DNA of 64,000 bases, taken from positions 248,001 through 312,000 of the forward strand of contig JAXLXO010000004.1 of assembly GCA_046327915.1 (NCBI GenBank), read 5' to 3'. Of the stretch, positions 30,303 through 39,753 are shown one piece after another (position 1 is the stretch's first letter; every line of letters begins with the position of its first letter). A program made the translations under genes and the position numbers. This DNA comes from VGTK01 sp046327915. GTDB taxonomy: Bacteria > Desulfobacterota > Binatia > UBA12015. The notes under the pieces are model-generated. The model worked only from the letters and a program-made list of their open reading frames with translations, was not told where the DNA came from and did no database searches.

Positions 30303-31367
30303 ATGCTCAGCTTTCGCGACGCCACCCTGCCCGACCGTCACTGGGTCGACTTCGTGCTCCAGCACCTCGACCCGGCGCTCGGGCTCGTGCGCAATCGGGC
30401 GCGCATCGTGGCGATCCGGCCCGAGACGCCGGACATCAGCACGTTCGTGCTGCGCCCGGCTCGGCCGGTGGCGTTCGCCCCCGGGCAGTTCGTGCCGGTG
30501 CGGGTCGTCCTCGGCGGGATCGTGCACGAGCGGCCGTACAGCCCGACCAGCGCTCCCGGCGCGGCGACGCTGTCGATCACCGTCAAGCATCAGCGCGGCG
30601 GCGTGGTCTCGGGCTGGCTGCACGAGCGCGCTGCGGTCGGCGACGTGGTCGAGCTCGGCGATCCGGCGGGCGACTTCGTCCTGCCGCGATCGTTCTCGTC
30701 CCGGCTGCTGTTCGTCGCGGGTGGCAGCGGCATCACCGCGACGTATGCGGTGCTGCGCGAGGCGCTGCGCGCGCGGCACGAGATCGACGCGACCCTCCTC
30801 TACTACGCGGGCCGGGCCGCCGACTTCGCCTTCGCGCGCGAGCTGCGCGCGCTCGAGCGACGCCATCCCGCGCTGCGGATTCATCTTCTCGCGCAGCGGC
30901 CCGACGATGGCTCGCCGCGCGCGGGACGCTTCTCGCCCGCGCAGCTCGACGCCATCGTCCCGGACCATCTGAAACGCGAAGTCTTCGCGTGCGGGCCCGC
31001 GACGCTGCTCGACGCCGTGTCCGCGCACCGGGACGCCGCAGGGCTCGCAGGCCGCCTCCACCGCGAGTCGTTCGCGCCGGCGAGCGAGGTGCGCGTCGAC
31101 GGCACGGACGGGGCCGCGGTGCCGGTCAGCTTCCGCCGCAGCGCGCGCACCGTCGACGGCGACGGTCCGACGCTGCTCGCCATCGCCGAGTCCGCAGGGC
31201 TCCGCCCCGCGACCGGGTGCCGCATGGGCATCTGCCGCACGTGCACCTGCACCATGATCGCGGGCCGCGTGCGCGACCGCGTGACCGGCGCGATCGACGA
31301 CGCACCGATGAGCCGCATCCGTCTCTGCGTGAGCGAGCCGCTGGGCCCGGTCACGCTCGACCTGTGA
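30303..31367 (+). CDS. Ferredoxin-NAD(P) reductase-like electron donor for desaturase (DesC-like)
   Basis: 354 residues from ATG 30303. FAD-binding RPYSPTSAP (about 79), NAD-binding GGSGITATYAVLREAL (about 139), and a C-terminal plant-type 2Fe-2S domain with CRMGICRTC and a distal Cys (RLC). This is the reductase-ferredoxin fusion that delivers electrons to membrane acyl desaturases. It is divergent from the FabR/DesT-like repressor with two operator-like sites between, and is followed 14 bp later by the desaturase gene. Confidence 0.9.
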   Translation: MLSFRDATLPDRHWVDFVLQHLDPALGLVRNRARIVAIRPETPDISTFVLRPARPVAFAPGQFVPVRVVLGGIVHERPYSPTSAPGAATLSITVKHQRGGVVSGWLHERAAVGDVVELGDPAGDFVLPRSFSSRLLFVAGGSGITATYAVLREALRARHEIDATLLYYAGRAADFAFARELRALERRHPALRIHLLAQRPDDGSPRAGRFSPAQLDAIVPDHLKREVFACGPATLLDAVSAHRDAAGLAGRLHRESFAPASEVRVDGTDGAAVPVSFRRSARTVDGDGPTLLAIAESAGLRPATGCRMGICRTCTCTMIAGRVRDRVTGAIDDAPMSRIRLCVSEPLGPVTLDL

Positions 31368-31381
31368 GCGAGGAGCACACG

Positions 31382-32525
31382 ATGAACGCAGCGACGACTC
31401 TGCCCGCCCGCACGACCGCCATCCCCGCGAGCCGGACCAGCCGCGCGCTGACGCCCGACGAGGTCGAGGCGTTCGGCGCCGAGCTGGACGCGCTCCGCGC
31501 CGAGGTGATGACGAGTCTCGGGGCGCGCGAGGCGACGTACATCCGCAACGTGCAGGCGATCGTGCGCTACACCGAGATCGGCGGACGCGGACTCCTGGTC
31601 GTCGGCTGGCTGCCGCCCGCGTGGCTCGCCGGCACCGGGCTGCTCGCGTTCAGCAAGATCGTCGACAACATGGAGCTCGGGCACAACGTCATGCACGGGC
31701 AGTACGACTGGCTGAACGAGCCGTCGCTGCGCGGCGACACCTACGAGTGGGACCACGCCTGCGACGGCGACGCCTGGCGCCACTCGCACAACTACATGCA
31801 CCACGCGTTCACCAACGTGGGGACGCGATCGCGACGTCGGCTACGGCTTCCTGCGTCTGTTCGACGCGCAGCCGTGGCATCCGCTGCATCTGCTCCAGAG
31901 CCTCGGCGCGATCACGCTCGCGACGCTCTTCCAGTGGGGCATCGCGCTGCACGACCTCGAGATCGACGAAGTGCTGCGCGGCCGCGTGCCTCTCGACGAG
32001 CTGGCGCGCGAGTCGCGGCCGGTTCTCGTCAAGATGCTGCGCCAGTTCGCAAAGGACTACGTGGTCTTCCCCGTGCTCGCGGGACCGTCCTTCGTGCCGG
32101 TGCTCGCAGGCAACGCGGTCGCGAATCTGCTGCGCGACCTCTGGACCTTCGGCATCATCTTCTGCGGCCACTTCACCGCCGACGCCGAGACCTTCCCCGA
32201 GAGCGTGCTCGAGAACGAGACGCGCGGCGGCTGGTACGTCCGCCAGGTGCGCGGCTCGAGCAATCTCGAGGGCGGCCCGGCGTTCCACTTCCTCACCGGC
32301 AACCTGAGCCACCAGATCGAGCACCACCTGTTCCCCGACGTGCCCGCGATCCGCTATGCCGACATGGCCGGTCGCGTGCGCGAGACCTGCGCCCGCTACG
32401 GCCAGAACTACAACACCGGCTCGTTCCGGAGCCAGTTCGCCACTGTACTCGGGCGCATCGTCAAGTATTCGTTCCCGAGCTGGCTCACGGCCTGGACGGT
32501 GTCCGAGCCGGCGCCCGCACGCTGA
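31382..32525 (+). pseudogene. Fatty acid desaturase (DesB-like), frameshifted
   Basis: From ATG 31382 the frame reads a typical membrane desaturase with His boxes GHNVMHGQ and HSHNYMHH, then leaves frame at 31817-31823. From 31821 the second frame continues seamlessly (GRDRDVGYGFLRLFDAQPWHP ... HQIEHHLFPDVP, third His box) to TGA at 32525. Family members read TN(V/I)VGxDRD here. The observed GTG-G-GGA is what loss of two bases from GTG-GTG-GGA would give. All functional residues are present, so a sequencing error or a recent lesion are both possible. Expected activity: oxygen-dependent double-bond insertion in acyl chains. Confidence 0.8.
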
Positions 32526-32545
32526 GCAGACGAGGAGGATCCGTC

Positions 32546-32866
32546 ATGAAGAACACCATCGCTCGCATCGAAGCCGTCAAGGACCTCATCCAGGAGGCAG
32601 TCGACAAGGGAGCGACGTCGGTCGAGCAGATCCATCGCACCATCGCCGACCTGCCGCTCGACGTGCTCGAGAAGCGCGGGCTGCTCGGCGACGAAGGAAA
32701 GGGCGCGCGCAAGCTCGTCGACACCAGCATCGGCGCCGTCTACGACACCATCCGCGCCGTCAATCGCGAGGTCGGCGAGCTCGCGTCGGGCCTCTTCGAG
32801 GCGCTCGAGAACCACGAGGAGGCACAGGCCAACATCGGCGGCGGCAAGAAGAAGCACGAGAGCTGA
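32546..32866 (+). CDS. Small helical protein of the desaturase operon
   Basis: 106 residues from ATG 32546, with AGGAGG 7 nt upstream. Almost entirely helical and charged: IHRTIADLPLDVLEKRGLL, then IGAVYDTIRAVNREVGELASGLFEALE, and a Lys-rich end. No signal peptide or membrane segment. I recognise similar small proteins only as unnamed. Its tight position after the desaturase (20 bp) suggests co-expression; phasin-like or regulatory roles are guesses. Ends at the hairpin 32867-32898. Confidence 0.75.
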   Translation: MKNTIARIEAVKDLIQEAVDKGATSVEQIHRTIADLPLDVLEKRGLLGDEGKGARKLVDTSIGAVYDTIRAVNREVGELASGLFEALENHEEAQANIGGGKKKHES

Positions 32867-32898
32867 GCGAACGCGGTCCCCCCGCGCGCCGCGTTCGC
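32867..32898. terminator. Terminator hairpin between convergent genes
   Basis: A perfect 10-bp stem GCGAACGCGG / CCGCGTTCGC (32867-32876, 32889-32898) with a 12-nt loop, directly after the stop at 32866 and before the convergent stop at 32903. No U-tract. Confidence 0.6.
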
Positions 32899-32902
32899 GA
32901 CG

Positions 32903-35278
32903 TCAGGAGAAGAGCCCGTCGGCGATGCCGAGCGCGATCTCCTCCTCGGTCATGCCGAGCAGCTCGCCGTAGACCTCGAAGGTGTGCTCGCCGAAGGCCG
33001 GCGACGCGCGGTACGGGTCGAGGTCGACCCCGGAGAACGTCCCCGGGAAGCGGTCGAAGCTCTGCGTGCCGAGGGTCGCGTGCGGCACCGCGACGAAGGC
33101 CCCGCGCGCCGCGAGCTGCGGGTCGGCCTCGACGAGATCGCGCGCGTCCTGGACCTTGCCAGCCGGGACGCCGGCCTCCTGCAGCAGGTGCATCGCGGAG
33201 TCGGCGTCGCGCGCCGACGCCCACGCCGCGAGCGCGGCGTCGATCTCGCCGCGGCGCGCGCGGCGAGCGGACACGTCGAGCGCACGCAGCTCGCGCGCGA
33301 CGGCGCCGTCCCCGAGCGCGTCGCAGAGCCGCCGCCACTCCACGTCGTCGCGCGCCGACACCGCGAGCCAGCCGCCGTCCGCCGAGCGGTAGACCTCGTT
33401 GGGTACGATGTCGTCGAGCCCGTCGCGGTTGCCCTGCGCGGTCGCCTCGCCGCCGCCGCTCGTCACCTCGAGCAGCGCCGGACCGACGAGGTACGCACCG
33501 AGCTCGAGCTGCGACAGGTCGATCATCTGCCCGCGTCCGGTGCGCTCGCGCGCGTCGAGCGCCGCGAGGACGGCGAGCGCGCCGGCGAGCCCGCTGACGT
33601 GGTCGCTGATCGAGATGCCGTGCCCGACGTCGCGCCGTCCCGGCGGATTGGTGAGCGCGGTGAGGCCGCACAGCGCGTGGATCGTCGGTGCGAACGTGAC
33701 GTGGTCGCGCCACGGACCGTCCTGCCCGCAGCCCGACAGCGCGAGGCAGACGATGCGCTCGTTCCACGACCGGAGCGTCTCGAAGCCGATGCCCCAGCGC
33801 TCGAGGACGCCGGGCGCGAAGTTCTCGACCACGACGTCGGCCTGCTCGACGAGCCGCCGCACGATCTCGAGCGCGCGCGGGTGCTTCATGTCGAGCGTCG
33901 CGCTGCGCTTGCTGCGGTTCCACATCGCGAAGAACGGGAAGTCGTTGTGACCCGTGCCCTGCGAGCGGACCTCGGTCTGCAGCTTGACGACGTCGGCGCC
34001 GAGGTCGCCGAGCACGCGCGTCGTCTTCGGACCGGCGAGCACCCAGCTGAAGTCCACCACGCGCACGCCGGCGAGCGGCTTGCGCGCACTCCTCGACGAC
34101 GGCTCGCCGGACGCGGACGCGGCGTCGCCTGATGCGCGCGGTGGCCACGCGCCGAGCACCGCCTCGGCGGCGGCTTCGTCGGTCGGTGGTGCGGCGGGTG
34201 CCGGCGGTGCGTCGAGCATGCGGAACGGCGGACCCGGCACGTGGACCCGTGCGCCGTCGGCCTCGACCGGACGCAGGAAGCCGCGCGCGGCGAGCTGCGG
34301 TCCGGCGGCGGCCTCGCGCACGCCCTGCACGTTGCCGTACGGCAGGCGGCGGCTCTGTCCGCCCTCGAACACGTCCTCCGCCGGCTTCGTCGCCGCCCAC
34401 GCGCGGATCGCGCCCATGATCTCCTCGTTGCGTGCGAGCAGCTCCATCGCCGTCTTCGGCGGATTCTCCGCGAGGCTGCCGAGCATGCCGTCCTCGGCCA
34501 TCCACTTGAAGAGGCGTCCCGCGTGCGGCGCGGGCGTGACCATCGCGTGTCCCGTCGCGCACGGCACGACGTCGTAGACGCGCGTCCAGTGCAGCGCTCC
34601 CTGCCGCTTCGCGATCCGCTCCGGAAAGACCTGCGGGAAGAACCAGTACATCAGCACCTGCTCGGTGCAGCTGGTCACGCACTGCTGCAGGCCGAGATCG
34701 ACGTGCACGGCGCGCGCCTCGTCGCGCGCGATGCGCAGCCCGACCAGCGCCGCGATCGCGCCGTAGAAGCCGCCGATGTTGAACGACTGCCGTCCCCAGC
34801 CGTTCAGGGGCTGGTCCGGCGTGCCGCTCACCGCGAGGACGCCACCGAGCGCGCCCGCGACGAGATCGCTCGCCTGCCAGTGTGCGCGCGGACCGGTCGC
34901 GCCGAACGGCGTCAAGGACACGTGCACGAGGCGCGGGTTCGCGGACGCGAGCACGTCGTGGCCGAGACCGAGCGACGCGAGGCGTCCCGGACGCTCGGTC
35001 TCGAGCAGGACGTCGCAGCGCGCCGCGAGGTCCGCGAACGCGGCGCGGTCGCGCGCGTCGTCGAGATCGAGCGGCAGGCGGCGCGTGCCGCCGTCGTACC
35101 ACCAGTCGAGGACGCCGCCGCGCTCGCCCGCGGCGCCCGGCAGCGCCGCGCCGGAGACGCCGCGCCGGACGCGCACGACGTCCGCACCCATCTCCGCGAG
35201 CAGACGTCCGGCGAGCCGTCCGCTCTCGTCGCTCGCGTCGAGGACGCGCAGGCCGGCGAGCGCCGGCGAAGCCGTCAC
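32903..35278 (-). CDS. Fused tandem CaiB/BaiF (class III) CoA-transferase
   Basis: A 791-residue protein with two CoA-transferase domains. The N-terminal half (about 1-370: LAGLRVLD, GADVVRV, FGATGPR, FNIGGFYGA) is degenerate. The C-terminal half (about 395-790: LAGVRVVDFSWVLAGP, WNRSKRSATLDMKHP, GISISDHVSG, RTGRGQMIDLS) looks typical. A Pro/Ala linker joins them. GTG 35278 overlaps the GDSL gene stop (GTGA). Transfers CoA between carboxylic acids; the substrate is not deducible, though neighbours suggest hydrophobic acid or ester breakdown. Confidence 0.88.
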   Translation of the reverse strand: MTASPALAGLRVLDASDESGRLAGRLLAEMGADVVRVRRGVSGAALPGAAGERGGVLDWWYDGGTRRLPLDLDDARDRAAFADLAARCDVLLETERPGRLASLGLGHDVLASANPRLVHVSLTPFGATGPRAHWQASDLVAGALGGVLAVSGTPDQPLNGWGRQSFNIGGFYGAIAALVGLRIARDEARAVHVDLGLQQCVTSCTEQVLMYWFFPQVFPERIAKRQGALHWTRVYDVVPCATGHAMVTPAPHAGRLFKWMAEDGMLGSLAENPPKTAMELLARNEEIMGAIRAWAATKPAEDVFEGGQSRRLPYGNVQGVREAAAGPQLAARGFLRPVEADGARVHVPGPPFRMLDAPPAPAAPPTDEAAAEAVLGAWPPRASGDAASASGEPSSRSARKPLAGVRVVDFSWVLAGPKTTRVLGDLGADVVKLQTEVRSQGTGHNDFPFFAMWNRSKRSATLDMKHPRALEIVRRLVEQADVVVENFAPGVLERWGIGFETLRSWNERIVCLALSGCGQDGPWRDHVTFAPTIHALCGLTALTNPPGRRDVGHGISISDHVSGLAGALAVLAALDARERTGRGQMIDLSQLELGAYLVGPALLEVTSGGGEATAQGNRDGLDDIVPNEVYRSADGGWLAVSARDDVEWRRLCDALGDGAVARELRALDVSARRARRGEIDAALAAWASARDADSAMHLLQEAGVPAGKVQDARDLVEADPQLAARGAFVAVPHATLGTQSFDRFPGTFSGVDLDPYRASPAFGEHTFEVYGELLGMTEEEIALGIADGLFS

Positions 35279-36903
35279 GGCGCGGACACCTGCACGGGCT
35301 CGCGCAACGCGTCCGCCTGCGGCAGCAGCTCCTGACGCCGGTCGCAGTACGCACGGTGCGCGTGCGCGTCGGGCGCGCCGTCGAGCAGGCCCGCCCGCAC
35401 GAGGTCGCGCTGCACGAAGAACGACAGCCAGCAGTGCGTGTAGCTCGTGGGGTGCACCATGTCCCAGAAGAACGCCTTTGCCTCCTCGGAGCAAACGTTC
35501 TCCGGATCGCCGGTGCCGAGGTAGCCGCCGTGGTAGCAGCGGTCCTGGATCGGGATCACGCCCTTGCGGTCGCGCAGCTCTGTCGAGCGCAGCGAGCGCA
35601 GGTCGAAGCCGTACGTGAAGCGGTCGCCGCCGGCACGCTCGCTTCCCCGCGCGGGCAGGCGCCCGGCGAGGATCGCCGCGATCGCCTTCTGCGTGTCGAG
35701 CAGCGCGATCGACGCCCCCGGCAGCTCGCTCCGCACGTTGCGGACCTTCCCCGTCAGCTCCTCGTTGTGGTGGTGCGCGACGATCGACATCCGGCGCGAC
35801 AGCTGCGCGCGCCGCGCGGTCTCGGAGATGCCCTCCTCGTCGGCGCGGTAGCTCTCGTTGTGCAGCACGCCCGGCACCGTGCCGAGATCCGGCAGCGTCA
35901 TGACCACGAAGCGCCGTCCGCCCGCCGCGTAGAGACGGCGCACCTGGTCGACGATCGCGGTCGTGGTCTGGTCCACCACCGTCAAGTATCCGGACGGATC
36001 GCGCGGCTCGTCGAGCAGCGTGTCGATGTCGCCGGAGATCGGCTCCTTCGAGAGGTAGTCGTTGCCGCCGCTCCACAGCACGAACACGGTGTCGTTGGTG
36101 CGCTGCAGCTGTCCGTCCTGCAGGTCCTGCGTCAGGTAGTGCGTGACGTACTCCTCGACGCTGCCGGTGAGCAGGAACTGCGCGCCCTGCTGCACGGCCG
36201 AGACGATGCTGCTCGCCGGAACGTCGGGATGCTCGACCGACACCGCGCCGCCGACCGCGTGGTTGTAGACCGGAAGCCCGGTGCGCTCGGCGAGGTACTG
36301 CGCCCAGTTCGGACCGTCGCTGAAGCGTCCGAGGTAGTAGGGTGCGTTCGGGAACACCAGCAGGCGGCGCTTCAGGTTGCCGGGATCGGACAGGCTGTCG
36401 CCGAACACGACGACGCGCTTCGCCGTCGTCTTCGGTGCGCCGGGCAGGCCGTCGGCGAGCGCCATCGCGACGTCCACGTCCTCGCCGTCGCGCGCGGCCG
36501 CGATCCGGTCGACCACCACGTCGCGGCCGGCGAGCTCGCTCGCCACGGTGTCCGCGCACAGCCAGCGCAGCGCATCGAACGAGGGCGCGATGCCGAGCGG
36601 CTCCTCGCCGCGCTCTCGTGTCCACGCGTACAGGTCGTCGACGCGCAGGAACCCGTCCTCGAGACCGCCGCGGATCGCCACGCGCCGTCCGTTCGGGTCC
36701 AGCGCCCACACGTGGCCGTGGTCGAGCGGGCCGAGCTCCTGCTCCGGACCGGCCGGCCGGCGCTCGACCCACGTGCAGCGCACCGCCCACGGCGCCGCGG
36801 CCGGGGCGGGCTCCGGGTCGGGCCGCGCCAGCATGCGGAAGGCGGCGCAGCCCGGAGCGAGCAGCGGAAGAAGGGCGACGGACAGCAGGACGGCGCGACG
36901 CAT
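35275..36903 (-). CDS. GDSL/SGNH-family lipoprotein esterase
   Basis: 542 residues from ATG 36903. Signal peptide with lipobox PGC (residue about 19). A first part of about 165 residues without recognised domain precedes an SGNH hydrolase: block I FGDSLSDPGN (Ser), block III GGND, and block V DMVHPT (Asp/His). Similar to secreted thermolabile-hemolysin-type phospholipases. Probably outer-membrane or periplasmic, releasing fatty acids. Coupled to the CoA-transferase gene. Confidence 0.85.
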   Translation of the reverse strand: MRRAVLLSVALLPLLAPGCAAFRMLARPDPEPAPAAAPWAVRCTWVERRPAGPEQELGPLDHGHVWALDPNGRRVAIRGGLEDGFLRVDDLYAWTRERGEEPLGIAPSFDALRWLCADTVASELAGRDVVVDRIAAARDGEDVDVAMALADGLPGAPKTTAKRVVVFGDSLSDPGNLKRRLLVFPNAPYYLGRFSDGPNWAQYLAERTGLPVYNHAVGGAVSVEHPDVPASSIVSAVQQGAQFLLTGSVEEYVTHYLTQDLQDGQLQRTNDTVFVLWSGGNDYLSKEPISGDIDTLLDEPRDPSGYLTVVDQTTTAIVDQVRRLYAAGGRRFVVMTLPDLGTVPGVLHNESYRADEEGISETARRAQLSRRMSIVAHHHNEELTGKVRNVRSELPGASIALLDTQKAIAAILAGRLPARGSERAGGDRFTYGFDLRSLRSTELRDRKGVIPIQDRCYHGGYLGTGDPENVCSEEAKAFFWDMVHPTSYTHCWLSFFVQRDLVRAGLLDGAPDAHAHRAYCDRRQELLPQADALREPVQVSAP

Positions 36904-36952
36904 CGGCCCGACACGTATCGCGCCGGACGGATACGTCAACGACCGAAATGCC

Positions 36953-37624
36953 TCAGCGCAGCGTGCGGGCCAGGAACTCCTTCGTGCGCTGCCACGCCAG
37001 GTCGGCGCAGGCCTCGTCGTACACGTCGGGCCGCGACGCGTTCATGAACGCGTGGTGGGCCTGGTAGCGGTGGATCTCGAAGGACGCGCCCGACTTCGCG
37101 AGCGCCTTCTCGAGATCGTCCACCGCGGCCGGGGTGCACCAGTCGTCGATGTTCGCGAAGTGGCCCTGGAAGGGCTTCTTCACGTGTGCCGGGTCGGCCA
37201 CCGCGATCGGCGGGATGCCGTAGAAGCACACCGACGCGTCCGCCTCCGGGACGTGCACCGCAGCGATCACCGTGACCGCACCGCCGAGGCAGAAGCCGCC
37301 GACCGCGACCTTCGCCGACGTCTTCTTGAGGTGCTGCACGCAGCCGCGGACGTCCTGCTTGCCCGCGTCCGCGAAGTCGAGGGCGCCCATCAGCGCGCCG
37401 GCCTCGTCGGGTGTCGCCGCCTTCCTGCCGCGGTAGAGGTCCGGAACGAGCACGCGGTAGCCCTCGCCGGCGAGGCGGTCGGCCATGCCCTTGATCTGGT
37501 CGTTCAGGCCCCACCACTCCTGGATCATCACGAAGCCCGGCGCGGATGCCCCCGCCTTCGCCTCCGCCAGATAGGCCGGGCAGGTCTTGCCGTCCGGACG
37601 CTTCACCTCGATCAGCTCGCCCAT
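36953..37624 (-). CDS. Dienelactone hydrolase family protein
   Basis: 223 residues, normal for the family. The nucleophile Cys is in GGFCLGGA, the His near the C-terminus is in HHAFMN, and IQEWWGLN is near the N-terminus. ATG 37624 has AAGGAG 4 nt upstream. An alpha/beta-hydrolase that opens lactones such as dienelactone in aromatic ring degradation, but the family is broad. The leftward set DLH, GDSL, CoA-transferase looks like an ester or lactone catabolic operon. Confidence 0.88.
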   Translation of the reverse strand: MGELIEVKRPDGKTCPAYLAEAKAGASAPGFVMIQEWWGLNDQIKGMADRLAGEGYRVLVPDLYRGRKAATPDEAGALMGALDFADAGKQDVRGCVQHLKKTSAKVAVGGFCLGGAVTVIAAVHVPEADASVCFYGIPPIAVADPAHVKKPFQGHFANIDDWCTPAAVDDLEKALAKSGASFEIHRYQAHHAFMNASRPDVYDEACADLAWQRTKEFLARTLR

Positions 37625-37759
37625 GGTCGCTCCTTCGTGCTCTGCGCTGCGCGCGCTGCGCCGCCCGACGCCGGCCGCGAAAGAAGGAACTGTCCCGCGC
37701 CGGCGGCGATGCGTCAACCCGGCTTGCGGCGCGGGCACGGATCGTCGTAACGCGGGCGC

Positions 37760-38470
37760 GTGAGCTCTTCGCACGACGCCCTCCCCGCGGTCGCTCGCGT
37801 GCTGGCGATCGGCGCGCACCCCGACGACCTCGAGTTCTTCGCCGGCGCAACGCTCGCGCGGCTCGCCGCGACCGGCGCGAACGTGACGATGGTCGTCTGC
37901 ACCGACGGCGCGCGCGGCGGTCACGACGAGGCCGGCCTCGCGGCGACGCGTCGCCAGGAGGCCGCAGCGGGAGCCTCGGCGCTCGGGATCGGCACGCCGA
38001 CGTTCCTCGGCTTCCGCGACGGCGACCTCGCCAACGACGAGGCGCTGCGCGAGAAGCTGGTGCGCGCGATCCGCACGACGCGCCCCGAGCTGCTGCTGGT
38101 GCACGATCCCGCGACGCTGTGGAAGCGCACCGGCGATCTCGTGCGCTTCGGGCACAGCGATCACCGCGCCGCGGGACAGGCGACGCTCGACGCGATCGCG
38201 CCACGCGCGCCGCTCGGCGCGTACTATCCCGAGCACGGCGCCGCGGGACTCAAGCCGTGGTTCGTGCGCGAGACCTGGCTCTTCGACACCGCGCAGCCCG
38301 TGCACGTCGTCGACGCGAGCCCCGCGCTCGACGCGAAGCAGGCCGCGCTGCGCTGCCACGCGAGCCAGAACCCCGACATGCTGCTGACCGAGAACGAGCG
38401 CCTGCTCGGACACCACGCCGCCGACGCCGGCGTTCCGGCCGAAGGCTTCCAGCGCCTGCGGATGTACTGA
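37760..38470 (+). CDS. PIG-L family deacetylase
   Basis: 236 residues from GTG 37760. Zinc motif AHPDD (about 19-23) and GHSDH (about 135) as in LmbE/MshB/BshB enzymes. Removes acetyl groups from GlcNAc-type substrates. It is coupled by a one-base overlap to the Gfo/Idh oxidoreductase gene, which suggests joint action on an amino-sugar derivative. Substrate unknown. Confidence 0.9.
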   Translation: MSSSHDALPAVARVLAIGAHPDDLEFFAGATLARLAATGANVTMVVCTDGARGGHDEAGLAATRRQEAAAGASALGIGTPTFLGFRDGDLANDEALREKLVRAIRTTRPELLLVHDPATLWKRTGDLVRFGHSDHRAAGQATLDAIAPRAPLGAYYPEHGAAGLKPWFVRETWLFDTAQPVHVVDASPALDAKQAALRCHASQNPDMLLTENERLLGHHAADAGVPAEGFQRLRMY

Positions 38471-39753
38471 TGCCGGTCGACGCGGTGCTGCTCGGCGCCG
38501 GCCTGCGCGGACGCCACGTCTACGGACGCTGGGCGCGGCAGCATCCCGACCGGCTGCGCATCGTCGCGGTCGCGGAGCCGCACGACGCACGCCGCGAGGC
38601 GATCGCGCGCGAGCACGGCCTCTCCGGCGACGCCGTCGTGCGCGACTGGCGCGAGCTGCTCGCGCGTCCGCGCGCCGCCGACGTCGCGATCGTCGCGACG
38701 TCCGACACGCTGCACGTCGAGCCCGCGCTGGCCGCGTTCGCGGCCGGCTTCCACGTGCTCCTCGAGAAGCCGATCGCGCCCGATCCGTCGGACTGCGTGC
38801 GCGTCGTCGAGGCGGCCGAGGCGAGCGGGCGCATCCTGCAGATCGGCCACGTGCTGCGCTACGCGCCGTTCTACGTGCGCGCGCACGAGCTGATCGCCAG
38901 CGGCCGCATCGGCCGCGTGCTCGGCATCGACATGCAGGAGAACGTCGCGTTCTGGCACTACGCGCACTCGTACGTGCGCGGCAAGTTCCGCAACCGCAAG
39001 ATCGCCGCGCCGATCGTGCTCGCCAAGACCTGCCACGACCTCGACCTGATGATCTGGCTCGCGGGCGCCTCGCCGAGGCGCGTCGCGTCGTTCGGCGAGC
39101 GCACGCTGTTCCGCGCCGACGCGGCGCCGGCGCCGGACGTTCCGGCGCGCTGCACCGACGGCTGCCCGGTGCAGGCGATCTGCCCGTGGGACGCGGTGGC
39201 GTTCTACTTGACGGCGGACGAGCAGGCCGCGCGCTGGTGGCCGCTGTCGGACGTGTCGCCCGATCCGTCGCGCGAGGCGCGCCGCCGCGCGCTCGAGACC
39301 GGTCCGTACGGCGTGTGCGTCCATCGCGCCGACAACGACCTGCCCGACCATCAGGTGCTCGCGGTCGAGTTCGCGAACGGCGTCGCCGCGACCTTCACCA
39401 TGAACGGCACCGCGAGCGAGGAGAAGCGCACGCTGCACGTGTCGGGCAGCGCCGGCGAGCTGCGCGGCGTGCTGCACGAGGGCTGGATCGAGGTACGACG
39501 GCACGGCGCGTCCGACGTCGAGCGCATCGAGATCGCGGGCTCGCCGCTCGACCACTTCGGCGGCGACGCAGGGCTGATCGAGCACTTCGTCGGCGCGGTC
39601 GAGCGCGGACGTCCCGACGAGGTGCGCGCGTCGGGTCGCGTGTCGCTCGACAGCCACCTGCTCGGCTTCGCCGCCGAGCAGGCGCGACTCGAGCGCCGCG
39701 TCGTCGAGGTGGACGAGATTCGCGCCGGCGCCGCCGCGACGACGATGCGCTAG
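38470..39753 (+). CDS. Gfo/Idh/MocA oxidoreductase with Cys-rich insert
   Basis: 427 residues. Rossmann N-terminus GAGLRG, EKPI (Lys of the family EKP motif), and a C-terminal alpha/beta domain (DLDLMIWLAG, VEFANGVAATFTMNGTASEEKRTLHVSG). An insert holds C-x3-C-x5-C (CTDGCPVQAICPW) with another Cys at GVCVH, a pattern that could hold a metal or cluster. Likely NAD(P)-dependent sugar or inositol dehydrogenase. The final TAG lies in CTAG at 39750-39753, shared with the convergent amidohydrolase stop. Confidence 0.87.
   Translation: MPVDAVLLGAGLRGRHVYGRWARQHPDRLRIVAVAEPHDARREAIAREHGLSGDAVVRDWRELLARPRAADVAIVATSDTLHVEPALAAFAAGFHVLLEKPIAPDPSDCVRVVEAAEASGRILQIGHVLRYAPFYVRAHELIASGRIGRVLGIDMQENVAFWHYAHSYVRGKFRNRKIAAPIVLAKTCHDLDLMIWLAGASPRRVASFGERTLFRADAAPAPDVPARCTDGCPVQAICPWDAVAFYLTADEQAARWWPLSDVSPDPSREARRRALETGPYGVCVHRADNDLPDHQVLAVEFANGVAATFTMNGTASEEKRTLHVSGSAGELRGVLHEGWIEVRRHGASDVERIEIAGSPLDHFGGDAGLIEHFVGAVERGRPDEVRASGRVSLDSHLLGFAAEQARLERRVVEVDEIRAGAAATTMR

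Noticed and set aside
31382..32525. Programmed ribosomal frameshift in the desaturase gene
   Set aside because: No slippery heptamer plus structure is evident; the gap matches a simple two-base loss against the family.
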